64,000 nt of DNA, taken from positions 62,001 to 126,000 of the forward strand of contig JAANBB010000040.1 of assembly GCA_014621425.1 (NCBI GenBank). Reading direction: 5' to 3'. The notes under the pieces were generated by a model that had not been told where the DNA came from, ran no database searches, and was given only the letters and a program-made list of their open reading frames with translations. This document shows positions 12,197 through 24,246 of this stretch, one piece after another. Position 1 is the stretch's first letter. Every line of letters begins with the position of its first letter. The position numbers and the translations under genes are program-made. This DNA is from Cylindrodendrum hubeiense. Its lineage: Eukaryota; Ascomycota; Sordariomycetes; Hypocreales; Nectriaceae.

Positions 12197-13572
12197 GTTG
12201 AGTTGCGATTTCTTAGTACTAGGGTAGACGGGTGATTCAGAATGTAATAAAACCGGGGTGATGTTGCTCGAGGAAGTATGTAAATAAATACGAAATGCCA
12301 ACACCGGATACGCGATCCCATTCGGGAGCTACCTACACTAGCAGCGACCACATTTTACTGGGGCGGAAAGGGGCTGAGGATATTAATCAATACATATGAG
12401 ACATTCTGGTCTTCTTGTTTTGGTTCGTCACATCCTTTTGCTTCTATGATCGTCCGCTAGAGCCAACACATGTGTGCCATAGTAGTTCGTATGTAAAATA
12501 GAGATTGAGGGAGACTTGAGATTTGATAGATAAAAAAGGAATCAGGGCGTTGTCGCGCTTCCCGCCGGAGCAAGCTCCAGAATGCGATATTTATTTGCCG
12601 ACTTTGCACCTTCCGAGGCAGAGTTAGAAGAAGCAATGTGTCGCCGCCCATAATTATGAGATACTGAGTGAAACATGACATCATGCAAGTAAAACGAGCT
12701 GTCTTGTTAAAGCAAAGCAATTAAGTGACTGCATCAATGCATGTAATCCACGGGACTGTCGGATGTCCAAGATTGCCGCTCTTTCGACTAAACTGTTTCG
12801 GCGCTTCTTCGGAGCGGCAGGAATCAATGCCTTGCCGTGAGACAAATGACGATACTCATTTGATAGGAACGAATACCGGGTTGAGTAACCCATGACGAAA
12901 GGCTGCGCTAGTCATGTTGTGGTAGGGCCAAGTCTCAAACCTAGGTGTCTTGCTAGAAAGCAAGTATGTGATAATACCTGCATAAAGGGCATCGCCTTTA
13001 AGACCCCTTCCATGGACTGTTTCGGAACTAATTCGGAGTGACAACACCAAAATATCTACTTAGCGGTGCATAAAATGCATAATAAATGTACAAGCCTGTT
13101 CATATAAGCACTATTTCTGGATCAAGCTGGCAACAATTAAGTCTCTTGATGGAAGTTAGTTGCTATCCTTGCTGGCAAATACACCTATATCAGTTGTAAA
13201 GTAATTTTGCCTTTGTTCAATAATGTTTCTTGCATCCACATATGCATCAGGAACTCAATCTACGAAGTAGTCTGTCTATTTTAAGCGTTAGAATTGGCCC
13301 CCTCCGTCACCAAGAGGTCTCCCAGATTTTGTAGTGAGACCTGTACTTATTGGACCACTTTTCTGCATCCATCACATACCACCTGTGATAAATCCCTTTA
13401 CGGGCCGATTATATTTCTCCCCTCAATACTTGCATTAATCTAGGAATATTCGACATATAGAATATGAGGACTTTCCACCAAGACCAGGTATTCCCCATAC
13501 CATCTCTCGCTATCAGCCGGGAGCAGAAATCCACCAACACTCAACTACGGGCGCCAATCCAATCACATCACG
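12197..13572. other. Divergent promoter region of PKS and HsbA-like gene
   Basis: About 1.4 kb between two divergently transcribed genes (PKS leftward, HsbA-like rightward), so it must hold both promoters. Small frames on both strands show no recognisable protein. No clear factor-binding motif stood out. Confidence 0.5.
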
Positions 13573-14100
13573 ATGCAAATCAAATTGGTGGCAATCGTGG
13601 CCCTCGCCACGGGCTGTCTTGCCGATTTATACACAGTGAATTCGATTAAAAAGATCAATCAGGCTACGATCGAGTATCACAAAAGTCTAACAGACTGGAC
13701 TGGCGACTATGCAGGTGGTGTCGTCATGCTGAAGAAGTCACGCGACCTCATCAACTCTATCAAGGCGGCGGGGACTCATCCGGAGGCCAAGATTCACAGG
13801 AGAGGCACTCCCGAAGAGGACGAGAAATTGGAGCAAGAGGGGTTCGACGTCGCTCACAGCCTCGTCGGGGAAATTCGCTCTGCCGTGGACACCGCCATCG
13901 CCACCAAACCCAAGATTGAAGCAGTTCCCGTCGTTGGGAAACGTATCAGCTTGTACACATTTGAGAAGTTTCGGAGCGCAGCTTCTGACTTGGGAGGGGT
14001 GTTTAGCCCCAAAGCGAGCCCTGAGCGACTGGAAGAAGCCCAGGACATCGTCAAGCGAATTGATGACGAGTTTGCAAGAGGATACGTTGCCCTCAAGTAG
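13573..14100 (+). CDS. HsbA-like secreted hydrophobic-surface-binding protein
   Basis: Secreted protein of 175 residues with a signal peptide (MQIKLVAIVALATGCLA, cleavage before DLYTV). The mature part is helical and charged, without cysteines, and has the layout of the fungal HsbA family (hydrophobic surface-binding protein A, cell-wall galactomannoprotein-like): an N-terminal helix around LTDWTGDYAGG, a middle with an amphipathic helix and a C-terminal RLEEAQDIVKRIDDEF helix. Family members coat hydrophobic surfaces or sit in the cell wall; I infer the same here. Single exon; start is the first ATG before the signal peptide. It sits between the PKS and the old yellow enzyme, but is probably not biosynthetic. 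Assignment rests on overall pattern, not on a signature motif. Confidence 0.75.
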   Translation: MQIKLVAIVALATGCLADLYTVNSIKKINQATIEYHKSLTDWTGDYAGGVVMLKKSRDLINSIKAAGTHPEAKIHRRGTPEEDEKLEQEGFDVAHSLVGEIRSAVDTAIATKPKIEAVPVVGKRISLYTFEKFRSAASDLGGVFSPKASPERLEEAQDIVKRIDDEFARGYVALK

Positions 14101-14754
14101 TGAAGGACGCATATGGTTTGGAGATGGCAAGGGACCCCATGGAGCTTCGAATTAAAACAAGCAGCAGAATAGGTTGCCCAACAATAAATGCAACCTCATA
14201 AACGAGAGGGCTTTGCCGTTTGACGGTTCAATTTCTTTTTTCGCAACTATTCCGCGATGCTGGCTATTGATAGACATTGCACCTCATCACAATGTTCTCA
14301 GGCCATGGCAACATTTTCTATTCAGATCCAAAGCTAGTGATGAGATTATCGCCTTTTACTAAATTAAAATGGTCAACAGACTCCCGCAGCGTGTTTTTTA
14401 ACGGGTACAGAGTATGTTAAAATTCGCCAAGGTCATCCCATTCTCCACAATCTAGGCCCTAAAAGCAGCAGTCTTGACTTTTCATTTTCGCCCTCCGCCG
14501 CCAGGGGGAATTAGTTCAAACTCTTCAAATCATGAGTTCTATTGCGAGGTTGGGATGAGAGACCGAGATGCAGATAAATACAAAGATCTTACAGAAAGTG
14601 ACTCATCACTAAGAAGACACCGACGACTTCGGTTGCTAGATCAGGAGTGGAAGGTGAATTTACAAGGTAAAAGAAATTAAGAAGTTCATTCGGGGCGGCC
14701 ATTTCTTTTCAAGCCCGAACTTTCATTTTTCTGCTGCATCACGCCGTTAAACGT

Positions 14755-14764
14755 GACGTACGTC
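14755..14764. promoter_or_regulatory. Perfect 10-bp palindrome GACGTACGTC (possible bZIP site)
   Basis: A perfect palindrome preceded by T, giving TGACGT on one strand, the half-site of CRE/ATF-type bZIP factors. It lies about 370 bp upstream of the old yellow enzyme start. Occupancy is inference. Confidence 0.3.
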
Positions 14765-15034
14765 GGTATCAAAGGCCGAGCTAGCACCGATCGAGCGCCC
14801 TTTCGGCGAAAATGGCTAGTTTGCCGAGGGGAGCGTTGGTAAACATCTTGCAGCAATGGACCCCGAGCCATGCCATTCAACCAATGGTGGGGGCTTTTTG
14901 TAAAGAAACGTAAGTTCAGAGTCTTTGAGATGATTTGCCGATCAATTCGGCTGCTTCCCTATGTTCGTTTTCTTTTAAGTCGGCGACTTGATGAAGATCG
15001 GTCAAAATCATCAGTCCCCGGACCGTCTTCCATC

Positions 15035-15042
15035 TATTTAAG
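15035..15042 (+). promoter_or_regulatory. TATA-like element TATTTAAG
   Basis: AT-rich element about 90 bp upstream of the ATG at 15132, at a normal distance for a fungal TATA box. Confidence 0.35.
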
Positions 15043-15083
15043 TAGCATCAAGAACAGTCTTCTGCATGTATAGATCATTCTAA

Positions 15084-16394
<1,311 letters not shown>

Positions 16395-18141
16395 GTGTTG
16401 CTGTTCGCACACATCCGTATACAGCTGTTTCAAATGATAGTTGCCAACAATATACAGAATATGAGATTTGAGCAAGTTAAATTCACAAGGCTAATTATTG
16501 GCATTTATTTATCCTAAAACTAGACTTTGTTTCATTTGTTTATTCCCTAATATTAAACTTTCTGTTCAGGTTAAGGATGGATCTACCCATGATGTAGCTA
16601 AGATTTAGGTGCTGAGATTGTATCTGTGTGCTAATAGTAACATGCATGTGAGCAAACAGCAATACTCAAAGAACCAGGGAGGATCCCTGACAGTATAGAT
16701 GAAAATTGTCGTCTAAATAAGACTTGTGAACATTGTAGCTTATCTTCATATTTCTCATAGGTCATGCTTCAAATATGTATTCTATTAATTTAAACCAACT
16801 GCTTCCTACTGTACTCATCTGCAATCACTTGCCGTAAAAATCAACTTCTCGCCACCACCAGCGTTCATGCTTTCAACTCATCAACATATGTCCAGCACCC
16901 TCTCCATTAGATAAATAAGTTCAAGTACTTCCATCCAATGGCTCATATTGTACGAGGCACCGGACTGCAAAATTCAAGCGGTCCATGCAAGATCAGGATG
17001 AATTGTTTTCGATTATCCTATAGCTTCTAAGCAAACAGAAACTAAGTGCATTACTCAATGCAATCACAAGGGGAGAGTTCCGATCAACGACAAAGTCCAC
17101 TATGTATTGATGGTTAGGACAACGACCCGTCATGATGGCGATGGAAAGAAATTGGATGAATGGGTTGGAGCTGGAAACTTACTTGGTAGATGTATTGAGG
17201 TCATCACGGTTAGTATTTCCTCGACATTTAGATTGAAGTAAATACTTGGAACACACGTCTTTTACATCCCTTGGTTTCGCGGCCCAGCCTCATCATAGAG
17301 TTGATCAGTACCCCCACCGGCTCCCTCGGAATCACGGGATGTCTCTTTGTTTGCGTGGTATTGGGTAGCTCCATTTTAATACTAGTCACTGTATCTCGAG
17401 TTTCGCTTAGGGAAGGTAGATGATAGCTTGGCTCGGCCCAGGTGCATGTCGTCCCGTCCCTCCCAGCGAACCATCTCGTGTTCGCCCCTCCGAAAGGTGG
17501 AGGATCTCATGACTAACACGGCATTCGAGACAAAACAACGAAATTGGCCAAAATTCTGGTCTCAGAGATCTGATGATTCATGCACGTCGGCTTGGGGAAA
17601 GCGCTGCAGATCCTGGCGTTTCTCGGTCGTGGGAGCATGGCGTGGAATGTGGAATCTGGGCCAGGCGTCAAATCCGCCGGCGCGACATGGATGCTCGGTT
17701 AATGAGATAAGCATAAAGAGGGCCTAAAATTAGCCCTGACCACTGTCTAGGTTGCTCGAGATGACCCGAGATGCCGCTCCCGCATTGCACGCCCTCGTTG
17801 GCTGAGAATGTCTGTGGTCTGAAACCTTCTCCCACCCTGGTCTCGCGATTGCTGAGTGAGAAATTTGGCGCATGACATCAGCTTCCCAAATCCACAATGA
17901 GCATCTCATTAGTATTTGTTCTGCCCCTTTTTACATCTTTTCTCGTAATAGCGGACTGAGGCAGGTCCTCTGGATTGAATATTAAAGTATAGAGTGTAGA
18001 ATGCGCTGAAAGCAAGGATACAGAGCCAACCCGTTTGAACCTCCGCGTGAAACCCCACCCATCTTTATCCCCACAGCTCTAATCGATCCCTCACACAAGT
18101 GCTTCCTTTGGAATGGTGCCCATCTCGCTTCCGCAACGTTG
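16395..18141. other. Long intergenic stretch, no supported gene
   Basis: 1.75 kb separating the old yellow enzyme from the cysteine-rich gene pair. Only one frame of notable length (17428-17727, 99 codons) occurs and it has no domain or codon signal. Nothing else is supported; it may mark the edge of the PKS locus. Confidence 0.5.
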
Positions 18142-18486
18142 CTAGAGGCAGATCCCTGGGCAATCAGCGCCACCGTGCTTCGGATCGCAGTCATCCCGGA
18201 TATCGTCATAGCAAGTAAGCCCAGCCGGGCACGCACGGCCCAGGAACCCCGCGCATGACGGTGCTGCGTTGGGAATACAGATCCCCGATTTGTCGCACGA
18301 CAAGCCACAGCTGCCCTTAATGCGAGGGTCGTCTCCACACGTGAATCCCTTAGGACAGGGTCGAGGGGTACCTGTATGGCCGCCGCAACTGAGGTAGGTC
18401 TTTTTGACCTCGATGTCGATTGCTTTAGCTGCTGTGAGGCCAACGAATCCGAGGGCAGCTGCCGTGATAATTTTCTTGAGAAGCAT
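18142..18486 (-). CDS. Small cysteine-rich secreted protein, two-module paralogue
   Basis: A 114-residue protein with signal peptide (MLLKKIITAAALGFVGLTAAKA) and a mature part made of two cysteine modules. Module one runs from SCGG through CPKGFTC and DDPR to GIC; module two from SCAG through CPAGLTCYDD and GGADC to ICL. It is a diverged copy of the gene at 19703-19263, which has three modules; this copy lacks the first. It is probably extracellular; a role as effector or wall protein is inference. A TATAAAA element lies about 110 bp upstream and a heptanucleotide repeat lies between it and the ATG. The start is fixed by the shared ATG-LL start of the two paralogues. Confidence 0.8.
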   Translation of the reverse strand: MLLKKIITAAALGFVGLTAAKAIDIEVKKTYLSCGGHTGTPRPCPKGFTCGDDPRIKGSCGLSCDKSGICIPNAAPSCAGFLGRACPAGLTCYDDIRDDCDPKHGGADCPGICL

Positions 18487-18520
18487 TTTAGGTAAAGGGG
18501 ATGAGGATGGCGAGGACTGA

Positions 18521-18574
18521 GTGTGGATTGAGTGTGGACTGTGGATTGTGGACTGTGGACTGTGGACTGTGGAC
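18521..18574. repeat. Tandem heptanucleotide repeat, unit GTGGACT/GTGGATT
   Basis: About seven imperfect copies of GTGGA(C/T)T lie in the 5' leader of the two-module secreted protein gene. The paralogue carries only a single GTGGATTGT in the same place, so the array expanded after duplication. Confidence 0.85.
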
Positions 18575-18595
18575 GAGACCGACGGGCAGTCGGCG

Positions 18596-18602
18596 TTTTA
18601 TA
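18596..18602 (-). promoter_or_regulatory. TATA box (TATAAAA on minus strand)
   Basis: Reads TATAAAA towards the gene starting at 18486, about 110 bp upstream. The paralogue has TATATAAA at the matching position. Confidence 0.55.
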
Positions 18603-19262
18603 AGAAAGAGTGACTGATCCTCGGCACTATGCAGCACCTTCCCAGCTTCTGATCATTCCAATTATCCCGCTCCTAAGAGACAGGTCATAATTGATCCTCT
18701 GTAAACCTGTTTAGGGAACCCAGTGCACTGAAGTTTCTTCAAAGCCTGAATACGAGAAAAAGCAACATCGGGCCCTCAGCTCGCAGAACAACGTCTTCAA
18801 GACAAAGTTACAGACACCTCAAGTCTCAAAGACGGTGCAGATAATATTCTTCATTGAAGTCAATTGCCATCACAAGCAAACGGGCTGATTACCCCGATGT
18901 CGATCCGAGCCGTCTCTACAGCGGAACCGAAATTCGGCCTCGTGCCTAGGCGTTGCGCGGGATTGCACATGCTGTTAGTCGTGTCTCATGATGTTACGTA
19001 AAGTGGCTCACCATCACATTAAATTTTCAACACATAGTAGAAATCTGCTGTTCATGCTGCAGCTTTTACGTGATATTTTATCAAGATGTAGACTAAAAGG
19101 GCATTCAAATTTGCTGCTAAGACAGGGAGTGCGGGATGCCCCGAGAGAAACACTAGGAAGCCAACCCATTCCAAGCTCGTTGTCAAACTGCGTCGAAATT
19201 TATCCACACTGCTCCAAGCGATCCCCAACAGCGTCTTCTCTTGTCTCACTGTGGCCAAACTG

Positions 19263-19703
19263 CTACAGGCAGACACCGATGCAATCAGCACCACCGTCCA
19301 AGGGATCACATCCATCGTTGGGCAGGTCATAGCACGTAAGCCCCTTCGGACACACGAGTCCCGCGAATCCAGAGCACGATGGTGCTTTGTTGGGAATACA
19401 GATCCCCGGGGCATCGCAAGCCATGCCGCAGCTGCCGGGAATTCGAGGGTCGTCTTTGCATGTAGAACCCTTAGGGCATTTAGGAGGGTTTACCCGGAAG
19501 CCGCCGCAGCTAGGGTATTCCTTCTGGGGCACGCATGTGCCAGCGCAACGATTGAGGTCGGTGCAATAGGGCGAGTTGGGGGTGCAGACTGTCTTGTCGG
19601 GGCAAGGTGCAATCTTGAAGCCGCATGGGTGATTGGTTGGCTTGGCTACTGTGAAGCCAACAAGCCCAAGGGCAGCCGCTGAGATGAAGTTCTGGAGAAG
19701 CAT
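19263..19703 (-). CDS. Small cysteine-rich secreted protein, three-module paralogue
   Basis: A 146-residue protein starting at the ATG at 19703, chosen because it opens a signal peptide (MLLQNFISAAALGLVGFTVAKP) matching the paralogue. The frame is open for 51 codons further upstream, but that part runs through the TATA region. Three cysteine modules follow: one starting at PCGFKIAPCPDKTVC, one at SCGGFRVNPPKCPKGSTC with DDPRIPGSCG, one at SCSGFAGLVCPKGLTCYD ending GGADCIGVCL. No known domain is recognised. It is a secreted disulphide-rich protein of unknown role, possibly an effector or wall-associated protein. A TATATAAA element lies about 70 bp upstream. Confidence 0.82.
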   Translation of the reverse strand: MLLQNFISAAALGLVGFTVAKPTNHPCGFKIAPCPDKTVCTPNSPYCTDLNRCAGTCVPQKEYPSCGGFRVNPPKCPKGSTCKDDPRIPGSCGMACDAPGICIPNKAPSCSGFAGLVCPKGLTCYDLPNDGCDPLDGGADCIGVCL

Positions 19704-19773
19704 ATTGAATTGAGTTGAGTGGTGAGGACGAATTGTGTGTGGATTGTAGTGGAAGACTTCGGGCTGGAGGCGA

Positions 19774-19781
19774 TTTATATA
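19774..19781 (-). promoter_or_regulatory. TATA box (TATATAAA on minus strand)
   Basis: Reads TATATAAA towards the ATG at 19703, about 70 bp away, and is followed by the same AAG-rich context as in the paralogue's promoter. Confidence 0.6.
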
Positions 19782-20150
19782 AGAGAATATGGATTCAAGC
19801 TTGGCACGAGGCAGTCGCATTCCCATCCTTTTGACCATACCAGCTATCCCGCGCATTAGTCACGAATCACGCACACTCCTCGCCCAAAGTCCCAAAGTCG
19901 CCCAAATACCCTGTAAGCTAAAGTATATTTGAGACCTTGAACACGAGAAAAAGCAACGGCGGGCCAATGACCTTGCCGAGTGGCGTCCCCAGAGCAGCGC
20001 AAGGGCTCAGCCAGGCCTCGGAGACGGTATATCCTTATTAAACTTAACGCCATGTCACAGGTAAGCCAACAGGTTAATTATCCCGACGTCGATCCAGCCG
20101 TCCCTAGTGCACGTCCAAAATTAGCCTGTGTCTGGGTGTGCGTGGCACTC

Positions 20151-21264
20151 GATGCAACGCCTTTTGCCGTCGGAGGTGATCGCCGCAGTCAAAATGGCCA
20201 TGGCCAATGGTCCAATGCCATTTCCAGGCATTGGAATGAGCTCGGCACGGAGACTTTGCTGTGGCGTCTACACATGCACACGTGGACCAACCGCCCTTCC
20301 GGCCACCCTTGCATCGACTAATTAGCTGAAGTGGTGTGCACGGCATTGGTCATCGGCCGATCGCCCGTACTGAAGCCAGCTGATGCAGTACCGTACCGGC
20401 CCTTGTCGATCTTGAGCATGTCGAGGGTGCAACACGAACACTGTTACATCGACGGATGTTGCACTCACGTGTCTGTCCGAGGCCATTGGAGCGTCCAGTC
20501 GAAATTCACGACCGCTCAAGACACCTGGAAAGCGCTCAGTCCATATCCATGTCCTCATTGCATCTCTCATAATGATGCAACAAAAAAACTTCGACGCCGG
20601 GTTGACCCACCTGCATCACCAACGGGTCATCCAAACCGACCTGACTGGCCAATTGGTATTAAGTTTGTCAACCTTAATGACCAAAAAGTAAACTCTGTGA
20701 TTAGCACAGCTGAGGCTACAGATATTCAGCCACCGTCTAATTTTAGATATCCCATTCCTCTCAACTCATATACAACTCCATGGAAACCCAGCGCGAACAG
20801 CAATTTTATCTGCGCAGCAGTCATATTCGCCTCCGCTTTCGCAAGCCTGCCTAATAATTCCTGGACTATTCCACCGCTTTCTCAGACTCCCATGGGATTC
20901 AAGGAAGAGAATTTGGGTCATCGTAATCCGTCCTGCCCGCCGCCCAAATGTTCAAGTTTTCGGTATGTACGACTAGGACGAGAACAACGGCAAAGAAATA
21001 AACTGCACTAGCCTAAATGCTCATAATATCTTCTAATTCATCTCTAAGTTCCAATACGCGGCAATTGGTCATCATTTCCGCAAGGAAAATACTGCATGTG
21101 GACTCACCACAACCCTTCAACTTGCCTCATTGACGGAGGTCTCTAGACGGGAATCGCGATGTATCGTATAACATCAGTTCCAGATTTATTAATGGGATGT
21201 GGTCTGGAGAGCTCATTATCGTTATTCACATAGTTTCCACGTGTCCGAAAGGTTGGTGTCGGCA
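20151..21264. other. Intergenic stretch, possible gene relics
   Basis: A 226-codon frame (20331-21011) has low-complexity, unconserved-looking content and no motif. Around 21055-21175 a short frame reads like protein but ends in a stop; it may be a relic 5' part of the broken gene that follows. Confidence 0.35.
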
Positions 21265-21872
21265 ATGGCCTCCTTCAAGGACAAGGACACTTCGGAACAT
21301 CACTGGCTCACCGTTTTCCCAAACCAAGAACTCTTTACCTTCAACTACAAAACATTGAAACCCTCAATTGGAGTGATGTAATCAGCGACTACTGCAGGGT
21401 TCAAAGTTATGAGCCACCTCGCCCTGGAATTTGATCCAAGTTATGCAATTGAAGCTAAGAAAGATCAATCAACCCTCTCGGAGATGGAAATTTTATACGC
21501 TCTAGCCCAGGCGACTATCGATGGATCAATGCTGGAAAGTCTAGATTTATTTTGTTTTATCGACTTTTGGGCCAACCGAAATCCCGACGTGTAAGTAGAC
21601 ATGAATAACAGTATCTGAGAAATAAATTGATAATATCATTTCTTAGTATGCCTTGGACCTCGGGTATTAACCCCGACGTCAGAGGCTACCATCAAGAGGT
21701 CATTTACGTATGCTTGGTTCCCCCCCAGGGAGTCTCCGTCGGTGAAGCTCAGTCGGCTTCACCTGGTCGCGCGATCAATACGCTGTCCTTAGTGCCACGA
21801 TCCATTTTCAGACTTGGGAGTCGGAATTATGAGCTTCTCGAGTTGAAGAATCAGGTTGTTCTGGATGAATAG
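21265..21872 (+). pseudogene. Broken unknown gene, overlapping the deaminase 3' end
   Basis: A frame starting MASFKDKDTSEHHW at 21265 is stopped by TAA at 21379-21381, then continues in the same frame (SHLALEFDPSYAIEAKK, then SEMEILYALAQATIDGS) to a good donor GTAAGT at 21591. An intron of 56 bp with acceptor TTAG leads to an exon from 21647 (MPWTSGINPDVRGYHQ) that ends at 21872. The joined protein has natural composition but no family I recognise. The last 65 bases run through the coding sequence of the convergent deaminase gene. The in-frame stop suggests a degraded gene, though an unusual intron could also explain it. Confidence 0.35.
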
Positions 21873-23286
21873 GCAACTCTGCAACCCACCACCCTGAGCT
21901 CATGCCTTCAACTGAGGTCAGTGATGGCCCTGCTGTGGAATCCAAGGTTTTCGGTCGGCGAATGCCTAATCTGGTTTCAAGATCACGAGCAGTGGTCTGT
22001 TCCAAGTGTCGGCTGAGCTCCCACAAAAGGACTTTGTGCTGTTTGCGCACTGCAGAGTCCGAACAAGGAGCTGGCATCCAGGATGGATATAACTTTTGGT
22101 GGCTGGCTGACACACTCATTGTGAGCGGGTGTCTCGACATGAATCTATGGCAGAGAAAGCACGCCTTCTTGCTTATTCCCATAAAGAATAGCCGAGGAGT
22201 GAGCTCGGGATGGTGATCATAGAAGCAGAGGAGTTGCATCTCTGCATGAACAGTAAGATTGAGGCGACAGGCCTGGCGGAAGCGCGATTCTGGATCAACC
22301 GATAGCCAGGTCTGGCCAAGCTGTGACATCAGCTTTTGATGGTCAGCCTTAGGCAGTAGTCTCTTAAGTACCGTCACCAGTGCTGTTTTGTTATTGTTTA
22401 GGGTAAAACGTTGCTGATCCGGTGCCTCGACACTCTCAACGTGGATTGACGCAAAGATAGTCGCCTGCAAGGTAGCTAACTTGAGCATGGCTTTCGCCGC
22501 AGCAAAGTAGCGACCAAGTTTGTAAAGATGGTTAATCCAACGTGGTAGCTCTTCTCCATTGGGACAGAATAAGGCTTCAATGTTCTCTGAATAGACCCAT
22601 TTGGCCTGGGATGCCCATTTGATGTGGGGGATGAGAACAGCAGGCTCCGGATCGGATTCAAGAGAAATCAATATCAGGAGGTTACTGATCCAATGCTTGA
22701 AATTTGTTCCTGGTATCTCATCAAGAAATGATTCATCCTCTGCCATATTGTTTAATGCTTTTTTGACGAGTTCCTGTATTTCAGGATTGTGCAATGTCTC
22801 AAGTAGCGAGTAAATCTTATCCTGCGTAAGATCAACAATTTTGTACAAAATCTCGACCTCTTTTTCTTTTGCAGTGCACTCTATTAAAAGTTGGTCTATT
22901 AGCTAACGATGAAAAACAATTATTGACATCATACCTTTTAAAGCAACGGCGGTGAGGTCGTTTAATATAAGTTGGATATGATCCACTAAGTCCTGTGGCA
23001 CGCCACAGTTGCGCGCAAGGCGTAGAATAGTTCCTGACGGACCACCGTGTTCCATACAGACCGCCGAGGCAGTTTCTGAACCCTTTCTCGAGGTTGAACA
23101 AATCAACGCAAACGAGTCGAGAAACTTCTTTTGGTGATACTCATGCTTCCAAGCGCTCTCATGGGGATGTGTGTCGAGGCTATGGACTGTCGGCTCACCT
23201 CTGACGGGATCAATCAGAGCCAACAGAGTTGAGACTAAAACGAAGCGTTTATGGGCGTCACCTGTAAGGTCTCGAGCTTGGGGCAT
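21808..23286 (-). CDS. OTT_1508-like nucleic acid/nucleotide deaminase family protein
   Basis: A two-exon gene (23286-22935 and 22880-21808; intron with GTATGA donor, GCTAAT branch and AATAG acceptor) encoding 474 residues. The zinc-dependent deaminase core is near the C-terminal third: HAE at about residues 329-331 (histidine ligand plus catalytic glutamate) and CFLC at about 358-361 (cysteine ligands) after FFMGISKKA. The long helical N-terminal region and this arrangement match the fungal branch of the OTT_1508-like deaminase family, proposed to descend from bacterial toxin or editing deaminases. The substrate is unknown. It is divergent from the C2H2 gene and close to a P-loop ATPase. The last 60 residues are polar and disordered-looking. 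Family call is from motif pattern and fungal context. Confidence 0.82.
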
Positions 23287-24246
23287 TATTGCGAATCGTT
23301 CAAAATGGTTCGATTGATTCGATGGGTAGTTGCTATGAGATTGTAAGGTTCAAAGCGCTCATAAATTGACGCTAGTTATCTTAAGGTGTAGAGAAAGATG
23401 GCATCTGGAACATTTTCAGCCTGCTTTTGCGGTTGCCCTCTAGAGGTTTCAAGAGCCTTCCGAAAGTCCGCCTTGCACGGGAGCCTAAACATGGGCTTTA
23501 TGCGGGAGGCCATACCAAGCGATTGAGGCAGATGTGCAGCTGTACACGAGCGTGTATGCGGGGTGCGTTGGCTGGTGTCCATATCCAATGGGAGTGTGTT
23601 CATGCAGGAGGTAGGATGCCCAAAAGCCGCCTTGTTGGTCCGCACGCAATCATGGTAGCCTGCACCTCGTTGGTCTGAAGCATGTAAGAGCATGTGTCGC
23701 GACTTACCGCAGTGTCGTAATCATGATGCCCATCTCAGCCGCTAGCCCTAATATGCTATAGCACGTTGAGTCTGCCTTTCATCGAGCGGTTCCCATATGT
23801 GTCACGAGTATGACCGGCCTCCCGCATGATGGGTGGGCTCCCAATTGGCTATATTCGCATCTTCACTTTGGAGTCTGATTATTATGAGAATCAAATACAA
23901 AGGTTGTAGTATGCTTATATACTGATGCCCTTTTCGCAAATCTGTCGTCGTGACTTTCCAGCCTTTGAATTAGAATATGGCTCATTGCAGCATTATCGTT
24001 CATTATTACCAAGTCTGACTGGGGTAACTTGGACTATCAAGTGAAGTTTCTCGTCCAATTTATCGCAGCTAAGAAACAGCGCTGATTCAGAGCTTAGCTT
24101 CTCAGTATCCCAACTGGTGGGCGGCGTTAAGGAAGACCGGAGCGTGGAGTCCAGTGAACGAGGTACGATGACTGGTCCCGATGCCCATGATCACCCATTG
24201 ACTAACATAGGGATATTTGGCGGCAAATTCTCAGTAACACGACGTG
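23287..24246. other. Divergent intergenic region (deaminase / C2H2)
   Basis: Nearly 1 kb between two divergently transcribed genes, so it carries both promoters. Frames at 23376-23693 on either strand mirror one another and lack a protein signature. No sharp motif stands out. Confidence 0.5.

Larger units (their letters stand above)
18060..20150. repeat. Diverged segmental tandem duplication (about 1 kb unit)
   Basis: Two blocks, roughly 18060-18960 and 19200-20150, align through coding sequence, TATA region and far upstream. Shared upstream landmarks include ACGAGAAAAAGCAAC (near 18755 and 19940) and a run around TACCCCGATGTCGATCC against TATCCCGACGTCGATCC (near 18892 and 20083). Similarity continues a short way past both stop codons. 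The sequence between conserved spots is strongly diverged, so the event is old. Confidence 0.7.

Noticed and set aside
20331..21011. 226-codon plus-strand frame
   Set aside because: No domain, no signal peptide, cysteine- and proline-rich scattered composition, and it starts in the upstream part of a duplicated non-coding block.
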